Part shown: piece after piece, positions 1 through 5,413 of the stretch | How the letters are laid out: each line of letters opens with the position of its first letter | Numbering within the stretch: the first letter of the stretch is position 1 | From: Pseudomonadota bacterium | GTDB taxonomy: Bacteria; Pseudomonadota; Alphaproteobacteria; Sphingomonadales; Sphingomonadaceae | Assembly: GCA_023392555.1 (NCBI GenBank) | Contig: JAEVYW010000018.1 | Location: 1 to 5,470 of the forward strand | Direction: 5' to 3' | DNA: 5,470 nt | Notes under the pieces: generated by a model | The model's input: only the letters and a program-made list of their open reading frames with translations | Told to the model about the DNA's origin: nothing | Database searches by the model: none | Translations under genes and position numbers: made by a program

Positions 1-642
1 CATCAGCAGATTGTGGCCGCCAGCCGCCGCGATCTCGAGCGCGCGCTTGGCGACTTCCTGACCCTTCACCTGCTTGAGGTCCGGACCACCGACGGGTGCT
101 TCGGCTTCACCTGGCTGCGGCGGCTCAAGCACCGACAATCCGCGAAGATGAGAGAGCAGCGCCAGCAAGTCGGGCGCAGCAACGATCTCGACATTACCGG
201 CCCACGCAGCCTCTGCGCCTTGGGCGGCCGGACAGATCAGTCCCCTGCTCTCGCCGGAGGCATGAAGCGCGGCGAGCAGCACGCCCGGCGACGGCGCAAT
301 CCGCCCGTCGAGCTTCAACTCGCCTACGACGACGTAATGGCTGAGTGCCTCGGCATCGACGGCGCCGATCGCCGCCAACAGGCAGAGAGCGATCGGAAGG
401 TCGAAGTGCGAGCCATCCTTCGGCAGATCGTCCGGCGCCAGGTTCACCGTTATCCGCTTGGGCGGAAGCGCTAGGCCGATGGAGGCAAGCGCCGCGTGGA
501 CGCGCTCGCGGCTTTCGGCGACCGCCTTGTCCGGCAATCCGACGATGGTGAATCGCGGCAACCCGGCGCTCAATTGCACCTGGACTTCAACTCCGCGGGC
601 TTCGAGGCCGAGATATGCGACGGTAGCGACAGTGGCGGTCAT
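1..642 (-). CDS. comM: YifB/ComM family Mg-chelatase-like AAA+ ATPase, N-terminal part (3' end cut by window edge)
   Basis: The reverse strand reads open from an ATG at 642 to the window edge, giving 214 residues beginning MTATVATVAYLGLEARGVEV. Recognisable family blocks are VGLPDKAVAESRERV (about 34-48), NLAPDDLPKDGSHFDLPIAL (67-86) and VVVGELKLDG (104-113), all typical of the N-terminal subunit-ChlI-like domain. The visible part ends at GGHNLLM (208-214), which in this family immediately precedes the Walker A loop, so the ATPase core and C-terminal domain lie outside the window. Full proteins are about 500 residues. Family knowledge: ComM of Vibrio cholerae is a hexameric branch-migration helicase that helps integrate incoming DNA in natural transformation; the role in most other bacteria is unclear. 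I see no strong Shine-Dalgarno before the ATG, but the conserved sequence starts right there. It is transcribed away from the PGPGW gene. The family is certain; the role is inferred. Confidence 0.93.
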   Translation of the reverse strand, partial: MTATVATVAYLGLEARGVEVQVQLSAGLPRFTIVGLPDKAVAESRERVHAALASIGLALPPKRITVNLAPDDLPKDGSHFDLPIALCLLAAIGAVDAEALSHYVVVGELKLDGRIAPSPGVLLAALHASGESRGLICPAAQGAEAAWAGNVEIVAAPDLLALLSHLRGLSVLEPPQPGEAEAPVGGPDLKQVKGQEVAKRALEIAAAGGHNLLM

Positions 643-761
643 TCGGCGCCACCGCCAACGAACAACATTAGCTTACGCAGACGTCCCCCTAGCTCGGCAG
701 GCGAGGTGCTAGCGCGGCCCAATGCTTGCGGCAACGGCCCATTGCTCCCACATGCCCCGTC
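643..761. other. Divergent intergenic region between the comM-like gene and the PGPGW gene
   Basis: This 119-base gap separates two divergently transcribed genes and must carry start signals for both unless the plus-strand gene starts earlier, at the TTG at 726. I found no convincing -35/-10 pair on either strand, no strong Shine-Dalgarno before either ATG and no clear operator-like palindrome. Nothing else is supported. Confidence 0.5.
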
Positions 762-1103
762 ATGATTAGCCGCGACCAGTGGCGGGCCTTTATCGACAGC
801 CCCGCCGTCGAGTGGACCATATTCGTGGTCGGCCTCCTCCTGCTTTTCATCGTCGCCCCGCTAGTTGGCGCTCTCCCCGGCCCCGGCGGGATCCTCGTCG
901 CCGGGCTCGGCCTGGCGATGGTTTTGAAGACCAGCATGTGGGCGAAGCGACACTACGTCCGCTTCAAGCGCTGGAAGCCCAAGGCCGGCGGGTGGACGGA
1001 CTGGGCGCTTCGCCGCAAGAGCTACCAGCGCCGGAAGGAGCTGGAGAAACAGCGGCAGGCCGAGCTCGCCGAAGAGCCGTCAGAGACCACACAGGCGAAT
1101 TGA
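762..1103 (+). CDS. Small membrane protein with PGPGW-type motif, function unknown
   Basis: The 113-residue product has a short polar N-terminus, a hydrophobic helix at about 17-36, the motif ALPGPGG (37-43) and a second short hydrophobic stretch (about 43-56) ending in KTSMWAKR. The loop and what follows match the putative transmembrane family named after its PGPGW motif; here the final Trp is Gly. The C-terminal third is strongly basic, then charged (RRKSYQRRKELEKQRQ, about 84-99), and could form a cytoplasmic helix or short coiled coil. The topology suggests an inner-membrane hairpin; no enzymatic residues are visible. I chose the ATG at 762; an in-frame TTG at 726 would add 12 residues of no obvious character. 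Neither has a clear Shine-Dalgarno. The stop codon (1101-1103) lies within the candidate -35 of the rpmH promoter. Function is unknown; the family call is from motif recognition only. Confidence 0.8.
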   Translation: MISRDQWRAFIDSPAVEWTIFVVGLLLLFIVAPLVGALPGPGGILVAGLGLAMVLKTSMWAKRHYVRFKRWKPKAGGWTDWALRRKSYQRRKELEKQRQAELAEEPSETTQAN

Positions 1104-1127
1104 CTTTGGAACGAGGCTCCCTTATCG
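1100..1127 (+). promoter_or_regulatory. Candidate sigma70-type promoter for rpmH
   Basis: TTGACT at 1100-1105 matches the -35 consensus at five of six bases. It is followed after 16 bases by TTATCG at 1122-1127, a weak -10. Transcription would start near 1133-1135, leaving a leader of about 60 bases before rpmH. The -35 includes the TGA stop (1101-1103) of the preceding gene. A weaker alternative is CTGACG (1148-1153) with TAGATT (1170-1175), which would start transcripts beyond the hairpin. Neither has been verified. Confidence 0.5.
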
Positions 1128-1141
1128 GCCCCCTCGACAGC

Positions 1142-1170
1142 GGCTGCCTGACGGGCGGCCCTTTTTCTTT
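1142..1170 (+). terminator. Hairpin with T-tract, candidate intrinsic terminator or rpmH leader element
   Basis: GGCTGCC (1142-1148) and GGCGGCC (1154-1160) form a seven-pair stem with one G-U pair and a five-base TGACG loop. C then TTTTT (1162-1166), C and TTT follow. This is the form of a Rho-independent terminator and would end the PGPGW gene's transcript. It lies only 29 bases before the rpmH ATG and downstream of the best rpmH promoter candidate, so it might instead, or also, act in the rpmH leader. Confidence 0.6.
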
Positions 1171-1183
1171 AGATTTCGAATTT

Positions 1184-1187
1184 GAGG
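1184..1187 (+). promoter_or_regulatory. Shine-Dalgarno sequence for rpmH
   Basis: GAGG lies eight bases upstream of the rpmH ATG at 1196, a normal distance. It lies only one base upstream of the ATG at 1189, the only canonical start of the rnpA frame, which is too close for efficient use. The site therefore clearly favours rpmH. Confidence 0.7.
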
Positions 1188-1188
1188 C

Positions 1189-1653
1189 ATGAGCGATGAA
1201 GCGCACCTTCCAGCCGAGCAATCTCGTCCGCAAGCGCCGTCACGGCTTCCGGTCGCGCATGGCGACGGTCGGCGGACGCAAGGTGCTGAACGCCCGCCGC
1301 GCACGCGGCCGCAAGAAGCTCAGCGCCTAGTCATCCTTCGCAAACGCTCGGATTTCCTCGCTGCGAACGCCGGACGGCGTGCGGCGACACCCGGCTTTGT
1401 GCTCCTCGTCCGCGATCGTAACGACGGCGATGCGCTTCGCCGCGTCGGCTTCACGGTCAGCAAGAAGGTCGGCGGGGCAGTCGTGCGCAACCGCATGAAG
1501 CGGCGATTCCGCGCACTCGCCCGCGAGATCCTTCCAAGCCAAGGCTATGCCGGCGCCGACCACGTCATGATCGGCCGCGGCAGCGGCATCGAGCGCGACT
1601 TCGGCGACCTTCGGAGCGATCTCGTCCGCGCGCTCGCGAAGACGCATCCGTGA
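1189..1653 (+). CDS. rnpA: Ribonuclease P protein component; true start unresolved
   Basis: RnpA is the protein subunit of RNase P; it binds the catalytic RNA and precursor tRNA 5' leaders. In the 154-residue reading used here, the conserved part runs from about residue 48: [12 protein letters not shown], then PGFVLLV (68-74), [20 protein letters not shown] (86-105) with the RNR signature at 100-102, and DHVMIGRG (124-131). The recognisable protein is about 107 residues, close to the usual 110-125. I list the start at 1189 because it is the only ATG, GTG or TTG in this frame upstream of the conserved core. The resulting first 46 residues are Arg/Pro/Gln-rich, overlap rpmH entirely in another frame and look non-conserved. 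The expected start, around 1330-1335, reads GTC ATC. One base change would give GTG (overlapping the rpmH stop) or ATG. The stop overlaps the yidD GTG. Gene identity is certain; the start is not. Confidence 0.9.
   Translation: MSDEAHLPAEQSRPQAPSRLPVAHGDGRRTQGAERPPRTRPQEAQRLVILRKRSDFLAANAGRRAATPGFVLLVRDRNDGDALRRVGFTVSKKVGGAVVRNRMKRRFRALAREILPSQGYAGADHVMIGRGSGIERDFGDLRSDLVRALAKTHP
1196..1330 (+). CDS. rpmH: 50S ribosomal protein L34
   Basis: This 44-residue basic protein begins [20 protein letters not shown] and ends [10 protein letters not shown], a near-textbook L34 with the family's normal length. L34 is a small rRNA-binding protein of the large ribosomal subunit. The ATG at 1196 has GAGG eight bases upstream. 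It opens the conserved rpmH-rnpA-yidD-yidC cluster. Its TAG stop (1328-1330) touches the point where the conserved RnpA protein begins, so translation of the two is probably coupled. A second ATG lies four bases before the rpmH ATG in a different frame; it opens the rnpA frame. Short, high-copy genes like this usually have a strong promoter; the candidate here lies at 1100-1127, with a hairpin between it and the gene. Confidence 0.98.
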   Translation: MKRTFQPSNLVRKRRHGFRSRMATVGGRKVLNARRARGRKKLSA

Positions 1654-1862
1654 TCGCCAAGCTCCTCATCATGATCGCTCGCGGCTGGCAGAAAGGCCCG
1701 TCGCAGGTCTTGCCGCCGAGTTGCCGGTATCAGCCGAGCTGTTCGGCCTATGCGATCACCGCACTTCAACGCTATGGCGCCGCGCGTGGCAGCTGGCTCG
1801 CGTTCAAACGGCTCATGCGCTGCCACCCCTGGGGTGGCCAGGGCCACGACCCGGTTCCCTAA
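1650..1862 (+). CDS. yidD: Membrane protein insertion efficiency factor YidD
   Basis: The 70-residue product contains the YidD signature: [20 protein letters not shown] (16-35), with its conserved Cys residues, and [17 protein letters not shown] (54-70). An N-terminal hydrophobic/amphipathic segment (LLIMIARGW) is typical of its peripheral inner-membrane association. Family knowledge: YidD sits between rnpA and yidC in many bacteria and assists YidC/Sec-dependent insertion of inner-membrane proteins; its exact chemistry is unknown. I chose the GTG at 1650, which overlaps the rnpA stop as GTGA, a common coupling arrangement. An ATG at 1671 is a possible shorter start but would remove seven residues of the N-terminal helix. 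The TAA stop (1860-1862) is 15 bases before yidC. Confidence 0.95.
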   Translation: MIAKLLIMIARGWQKGPSQVLPPSCRYQPSCSAYAITALQRYGAARGSWLAFKRLMRCHPWGGQGHDPVP

Positions 1863-1877
1863 GTTCGAGGATCATAC

Positions 1878-3587
1878 GTGAACGAGAATAGAAATCTGAT
1901 CCTCGCGATCGTGCTCAGCGCGCTCGTGCTGCTGGGCTGGGGCTGGATGTCGCAGAAAATCACGCCGGCGAACCCGTCGCCGGTGAAGGCCGACAATGGC
2001 GTAGTGAAGCCGGTTCCACAGCCGAACGCGAGCGCCGTCCCGAACACGCCGGCGCAGATGCGCAACCGCGACGTCGTGCTCCGCGAGGGCCCGCGCGTTC
2101 AGATCCGCACGCAGAGCCTGCAGGGCTCGATCAACCTGAAGGGCGCGCGGATCGACGATCTCGTGCTGCTCAACCAGCGCGAGGGCATCGCCAAGGATTC
2201 GCCGCCGGTTCGCCTGCTCTCGCCTGCGGGAGCGCCCGGAGCCTACTTCGCTTCGTTCGGCTGGACCGGCCAGGGCATCGAGGCTCCGCCGGCAGACGCG
2301 ACCTGGACCGCGAGCGCGCCGCAGCTTGTGCCCGGCAAGCCGGTCACCTTGAGCTGGACGAACCCGACGGGCCAGCGTTTCGAACTGATCGTGTCGGTGG
2401 ACGAGGACTACCTCTTCAGCGTGCAGCAGCGCGTTGCGAACCCTGGCGCCAATGCCGTTGCAGTGCGTCCGTTCGGCCTCATCAGCCGCGCCAACAAGTC
2501 GCCGGACCCGGATAGCTGGACCGTCCACGTCGGCCCGATCGGTGTCTTCAACGGCGCCGCAGACTACGACGTAAATTGGAAGGACCTCGACGAGCAGCCG
2601 AACGGTAAGCAGTTCAACACGCGCGGCGGCTGGGTCGGCTTTACCGACAAATATTGGCTGACCGCCCTCGCCCCGGCCGAGAACGCAAACTTTGCCGCCA
2701 GCCTGCGCAAGAGCCCGAGCGGCGGGTACCAGGCGGACTATGCCGATCCGTCCATCATCGTGCCGGCCGGCAAAGCGATCTCCACGACCACGCGCCTGTT
2801 CGCGGGTGCGAAGGACGTGAAGCTGCTCAACCGCTACGAAGAAGCGGGCATCCCCAAGCTGTCGAAGGCGATCGACTGGGGCTGGTTCGAATGGTTCATG
2901 CGACCGATATTCAACCTGCTGAACTGGCTGTTCCAGCATATCGGCAACTTCGGCGTGGCGATCATCTGCCTGACGCTGATTGTCCGCCTGATCATGTTCC
3001 CGATCGCCCAAAAGCAGTTCGCTTCGATGGCCGCGATGCGGAAGGTTCAGCCGAAGCTGAAGGCGATCCAGGAGCGCTTCAAGGACGACAAGCCGCGGCT
3101 GCAGCAGGAAATGCTGAAGCTGTACCAGCAGGAAAAGATCAATCCGGCAGCGGGTTGCCTTCCGATCCTGCTGCAGATCCCGATCTTCTACGCCCTATAC
3201 AAGGTGTTGCTGGTCAGCGTCGAAATGCGCCACCAGCCGTTCGTCGCGTGGATCAAGGATCTCTCGGCGCCCGACCCGCTGCACTTCTTCAACCTCTTCG
3301 GCCTGCTGAACTTCACCCCGCCGTCGCTGCTCGCGATCGGGCCGCTCGCGCTGCTCCTCGGCATCACCATGTGGCTGCAGTTCAAGCTGAACCCGCAGCA
3401 GATGGATCCAACCCAGCAGCAGATCTTCGCGGTGATGCCCTGGGTGATGATGTTCGTCATGGCGCCGTTCGCGGCGGGGCTGCTCGTCTACTGGGTGACC
3501 AGCAACGTGCTGACGATCCTGCAACAATGGTGGCTGTACAAGAAGTTCGGCCTGCACTTCTCCGACACGCATCCGGCAACGACGTGA
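1878..3587 (+). CDS. yidC: Membrane protein insertase YidC
   Basis: YidC inserts and folds inner-membrane proteins, alone or with SecYEG. The 569-residue product has the Gram-negative architecture: an N-terminal anchor helix (about 7-24), a Pro-rich linker (29-60), a large periplasmic beta domain (about 65-325) and the C-terminal YidC/Oxa1 core (about 340-555). In the core, Arg370 in CLTLIVRLIMFP matches the conserved groove arginine. The cytoplasmic hairpin spans about 380-425, and GCLPILLQIPIFYALYKVL (426-444) is the family signature, followed by further membrane helices near 485-500, 518-535 and 535-548. The GTG start at 1878 has GAGGA (1867-1871) six bases upstream and yields the expected N-terminal anchor. 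Length is normal, and I see no frameshift or missing segment. It follows yidD by 15 bases and its stop overlaps the engB start as GTGA. The tail after the last helix is short (about 18 residues). Confidence 0.98.
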   Translation: MNENRNLILAIVLSALVLLGWGWMSQKITPANPSPVKADNGVVKPVPQPNASAVPNTPAQMRNRDVVLREGPRVQIRTQSLQGSINLKGARIDDLVLLNQREGIAKDSPPVRLLSPAGAPGAYFASFGWTGQGIEAPPADATWTASAPQLVPGKPVTLSWTNPTGQRFELIVSVDEDYLFSVQQRVANPGANAVAVRPFGLISRANKSPDPDSWTVHVGPIGVFNGAADYDVNWKDLDEQPNGKQFNTRGGWVGFTDKYWLTALAPAENANFAASLRKSPSGGYQADYADPSIIVPAGKAISTTTRLFAGAKDVKLLNRYEEAGIPKLSKAIDWGWFEWFMRPIFNLLNWLFQHIGNFGVAIICLTLIVRLIMFPIAQKQFASMAAMRKVQPKLKAIQERFKDDKPRLQQEMLKLYQQEKINPAAGCLPILLQIPIFYALYKVLLVSVEMRHQPFVAWIKDLSAPDPLHFFNLFGLLNFTPPSLLAIGPLALLLGITMWLQFKLNPQQMDPTQQQIFAVMPWVMMFVMAPFAAGLLVYWVTSNVLTILQQWWLYKKFGLHFSDTHPATT

Positions 3588-4240
3588 CGGACGAGGCCGC
3601 CGATATAGAACGCAAGGAAGTCGCCGAGCGCGCGCGGAAGCTTTTCGCGGGTGCGGTCGACTTTCTGAAGTCGGCGCCGAGCCTCAAGTTCCTGCCTGAT
3701 GCCGAAGCGCCGGAGATTGCGTTCGCCGGCCGGTCGAACGTCGGCAAGAGCTCGCTCCTCAACGCGATTACCAATCGCAAGGCGCTCGCCCGGACCTCGA
3801 ACACGCCGGGCCGCACGCAGGAGCTCAACTTCTTCGACGTCGGCCAGCCGCTGCAAATCCGTCTCGTGGACATGCCGGGTTATGGCTTTGCCGAAGCGCC
3901 CAAGGACCTGGTGAAGCGCTGGCGCTTCCTCGTGAACGATTATCTTCGTGGGCGGCAGGTGCTCCGCCGCGCCTTCGTGCTGGTCGATTCGCGGCACGGG
4001 CTAAAGCCGGTCGACAATGAGATCATGGAGATGCTCGACGGCGCCGCGGTCAATTACCAGCTCGTCCTGACCAAGGCCGACAAGATCAAGCCGACCGAGC
4101 TCGCCAAGATGATCGAGGCGACGACCGCCGCTGCGCTGAAGCACGCCGCCGCTCATCCGCAGCTGATTGCCACGTCGAGCGAAACCGGTGCGGGCATCGC
4201 CGAGTTACGGACAGCAATCTATGAGGCGGCGCACGCCTGA
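3584..4240 (+). CDS. engB: Ribosome biogenesis GTP-binding protein EngB (YsxC/YihA)
   Basis: EngB is an essential TRAFAC-class GTPase that acts late in 50S subunit assembly. The 218-residue product carries all GTPase motifs: G1 GRSNVGKS (49-56), the switch I segment TSNTPGRT (71-78), G3 DMPG (96-99) with the family's following YGFA, G4 TKAD (163-166) and G5 TSSE (197-200). Residues 1-30 are a charged helical extension, and the conserved fold starts at about SLKFLPDAEAPEIAFAGRSN. The GTG at 3584 overlaps the yidC TGA (GTGA). No clear Shine-Dalgarno precedes it, so translation is probably coupled to yidC. Length is typical (about 200-220). The same frame stays open far upstream through yidC, but that sequence has no EngB character. 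The cluster with rpmH, rnpA and yidC fits a ribosome and membrane biogenesis unit. Confidence 0.97.
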   Translation: MTDEAADIERKEVAERARKLFAGAVDFLKSAPSLKFLPDAEAPEIAFAGRSNVGKSSLLNAITNRKALARTSNTPGRTQELNFFDVGQPLQIRLVDMPGYGFAEAPKDLVKRWRFLVNDYLRGRQVLRRAFVLVDSRHGLKPVDNEIMEMLDGAAVNYQLVLTKADKIKPTELAKMIEATTAAALKHAAAHPQLIATSSETGAGIAELRTAIYEAAHA

Positions 4241-4256
4241 GGGAGCTTCGAGAACC

Positions 4257-4925
4257 TTGCTCAAACTGATCATCGGCAATCGTGCATATTCCAGCTGGTC
4301 GATGCGCGGCTGGCTCGCCGTGAAGCATTCGGGCGAAGAGTTCGAGGAATTCGTCGTGCCCATGTTCGACGACGAATGGGAGAAGCGCCGCGAGGGCGAC
4401 GAGTTCGCGCCTTCGCTCGGCAAGGTCCCCATCCTTTGGGACGGAGATTGCGTCGTCTGGGACAGCCTGGCCATCGTCGAGTTCCTCGCCGACCGCGTCG
4501 GGCGTGAGAAATATTGGCCCGAAGACCAGTCGGCACGCGGCATGGCTCGTTCGATGGCGGCCGAGATGCACTCCGGCTTCGCCAACCTGCGCCGTGATCT
4601 GCCGATGAACGTCCGCAAGAGCTTCGCCGCCGCGGACCTCAGCGAAGACGTCATCGACGAGATCGAGCGCATCCTGCAGCTGTGGGCGCAGGCTCGGGCG
4701 CGCTTTGGTGGAACGGGCGACTATCTGTTCGGCGACTGGTGCGCAGCGGACATGATGTTCGCGCCCGTGGTCACGCGCTTCATCACTTATGCGGTGCCGG
4801 TGCCGCCATTCGCGGCGAGCTACATGAAGGCGGTGCTGCAGCACCCGCATGTCGCGGAATGGATCGAGGCGGCCCAGGATGAGCCGTGGGTCATCGAGCG
4901 CTATGAGGTCGGCGAGGCCGCCTAG
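4257..4925 (+). CDS. Glutathione S-transferase family protein
   Basis: The 222-residue product has the two-domain cytosolic GST layout. The N-terminal thioredoxin-like domain (about 1-82) begins MLKLIIGNRAYSSWSMRGWL, where a Ser in SSWS is the likely glutathione-activating residue. It contains GKVPIL (55-60) with the cis-proline at 58, and WDSLAIVEFLAD (68-79), whose Asp-Ser pair normally binds the glutathione gamma-glutamyl group. The helical C-terminal domain (about 95-215) includes FGDWCAADMMFAPVVTRF (158-175), with the conserved Asp165 of helix 6. The domain boundary points to the TTG at 4257 as start; GGGAG (4241-4245) lies 11 bases upstream. An ATG at 4221 would add 12 residues and overlap engB. 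It begins 16 bases after engB and is probably co-transcribed. Substrate cannot be told from sequence; detoxification or an isomerase role are both possible. The stop shares CTAG with the opposing cupin gene. Confidence 0.9.
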   Translation: MLKLIIGNRAYSSWSMRGWLAVKHSGEEFEEFVVPMFDDEWEKRREGDEFAPSLGKVPILWDGDCVVWDSLAIVEFLADRVGREKYWPEDQSARGMARSMAAEMHSGFANLRRDLPMNVRKSFAAADLSEDVIDEIERILQLWAQARARFGGTGDYLFGDWCAADMMFAPVVTRFITYAVPVPPFAASYMKAVLQHPHVAEWIEAAQDEPWVIERYEVGEAA

Positions 4926-5386
4926 GGCTGGCGTTTCGCCTCGTAAGGTGTGCCGTCCTTGTGGACGTAGGTGCCCGCCGGCGTGAACATCATGTCGATG
5001 TCGGAATAGGCCCCGCCCTTGCTCTCGCCGCCCCCAAAGACGACGAATGCGCAATCCTGGCCGCTTTCGTTGATGAGGTGGTGACCGTTGCGGACGCCCT
5101 TGGGCCAAGCGGCTAGGTCGCCCGGCTTCAAGGTCGTTCGGCCCTCGTCTTCGACCAGCACCGCTTCGCCGGACAGCATGACCAGAAATTCGTCCTCGCC
5201 CTCGTGCCAGTGGCGCTGGCTCGACCAGGCGCCGGGCTTCAGCACGACGTGACTAACGCCGAAGTCGGTCATTCCCGTCGCAGGCGCGAGCCGGCGCTGC
5301 CAGCGCCCGGCCACCGCTTCGTTGAACGGCGGCGGGTAGCCCGTCCGATTGACCTGTTCGATCGAGTCCAAGTCCACCTTGGGCAT
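4922..5386 (-). CDS. Cupin domain protein, probable metal-binding
   Basis: The 154-residue product is a single-domain cupin. Motif 1 is clear: Gly52, His59, His61, Glu66 and Gly73 in GAWSSQRHWHEGEDEFLVML and just after. Motif 2 follows with Gly89, Pro95, Gly97, His102 and Asn106 (PGDLAAWPKGVRNGHHLIN). The three His and one Glu form a complete metal site, so the fold could be catalytic (isomerase, dioxygenase) or bind a small ligand; the sequence does not say which. The N-terminal 50 residues (including RTGYPPPFNEAVAGRWQRRL) and a C-terminal DIDMMFTPAGTYVHKDGTPY segment flank the barrel. No signal peptide is seen, so it is probably cytoplasmic. The ATG at 5386 has AAAGGAG six bases upstream, a strong site. 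It converges with the GST gene, overlapping by four bases, and diverges from dapE with only 27 bases between start codons. Confidence 0.92.
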   Translation of the reverse strand: MPKVDLDSIEQVNRTGYPPPFNEAVAGRWQRRLAPATGMTDFGVSHVVLKPGAWSSQRHWHEGEDEFLVMLSGEAVLVEDEGRTTLKPGDLAAWPKGVRNGHHLINESGQDCAFVVFGGGESKGGAYSDIDMMFTPAGTYVHKDGTPYEAKRQP

Positions 5387-5392
5387 CCCATG

Positions 5393-5399
5393 CTCCTTT
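5393..5399 (-). promoter_or_regulatory. Shine-Dalgarno sequence of the cupin gene
   Basis: The reverse strand reads AAAGGAG here, six bases before the cupin ATG. It is the strongest ribosome-binding site in the window and fixes that start. A second ATG on the same strand (5391-5389) is too close to the site and out of frame. Confidence 0.75.
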
Positions 5400-5413
5400 G
5401 CTAGGCCAGTGCC

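Noticed and set aside
13..474. Plus-strand open frame over the start of the window.
   Set aside because: It is the reverse of the comM-like gene, whose conserved blocks are unmistakable on the minus strand.
726..761. TTG at 726 as start of the PGPGW gene.
   Set aside because: It adds 12 residues with no recognisable character and has no Shine-Dalgarno; the ATG at 762 gives a normal short N-terminus before the first helix. It cannot be excluded.
1104..1195. Replication origin next to rpmH, as found beside dnaA-rpmH in some bacteria.
   Set aside because: No DnaA-box cluster, no AT-rich unwinding region and no dnaA gene are present; the gap is fully explained by promoter, hairpin and ribosome-binding site.
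1872..3011. 379-codon open frame antisense to yidC.
   Set aside because: It is rich in Arg, Asp, His and Val with no domain pattern, as expected for the reverse frame of a GC-rich gene; yidC on the plus strand is certain.
2654..3583. Long open frame inside yidC that continues in frame into engB, suggesting a 528-residue extended protein.
   Set aside because: The part before 3584 is an Arg/Pro/Gln/Ala-rich alternative frame of clear YidC coding sequence and has no family character. EngB homology begins after the GTG at 3584.
4912..4944. Inverted repeat at the GST/cupin convergence as a bidirectional terminator.
   Set aside because: The stem is only six pairs with a long interior, and no T-tract follows on either strand.
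4086..5108. 340-codon minus-strand open frame spanning the engB end, the GST gene and part of the cupin gene.
   Set aside because: Three recognised genes occupy the region in other frames, and this translation is low-complexity Arg/His/Leu-rich without motifs.
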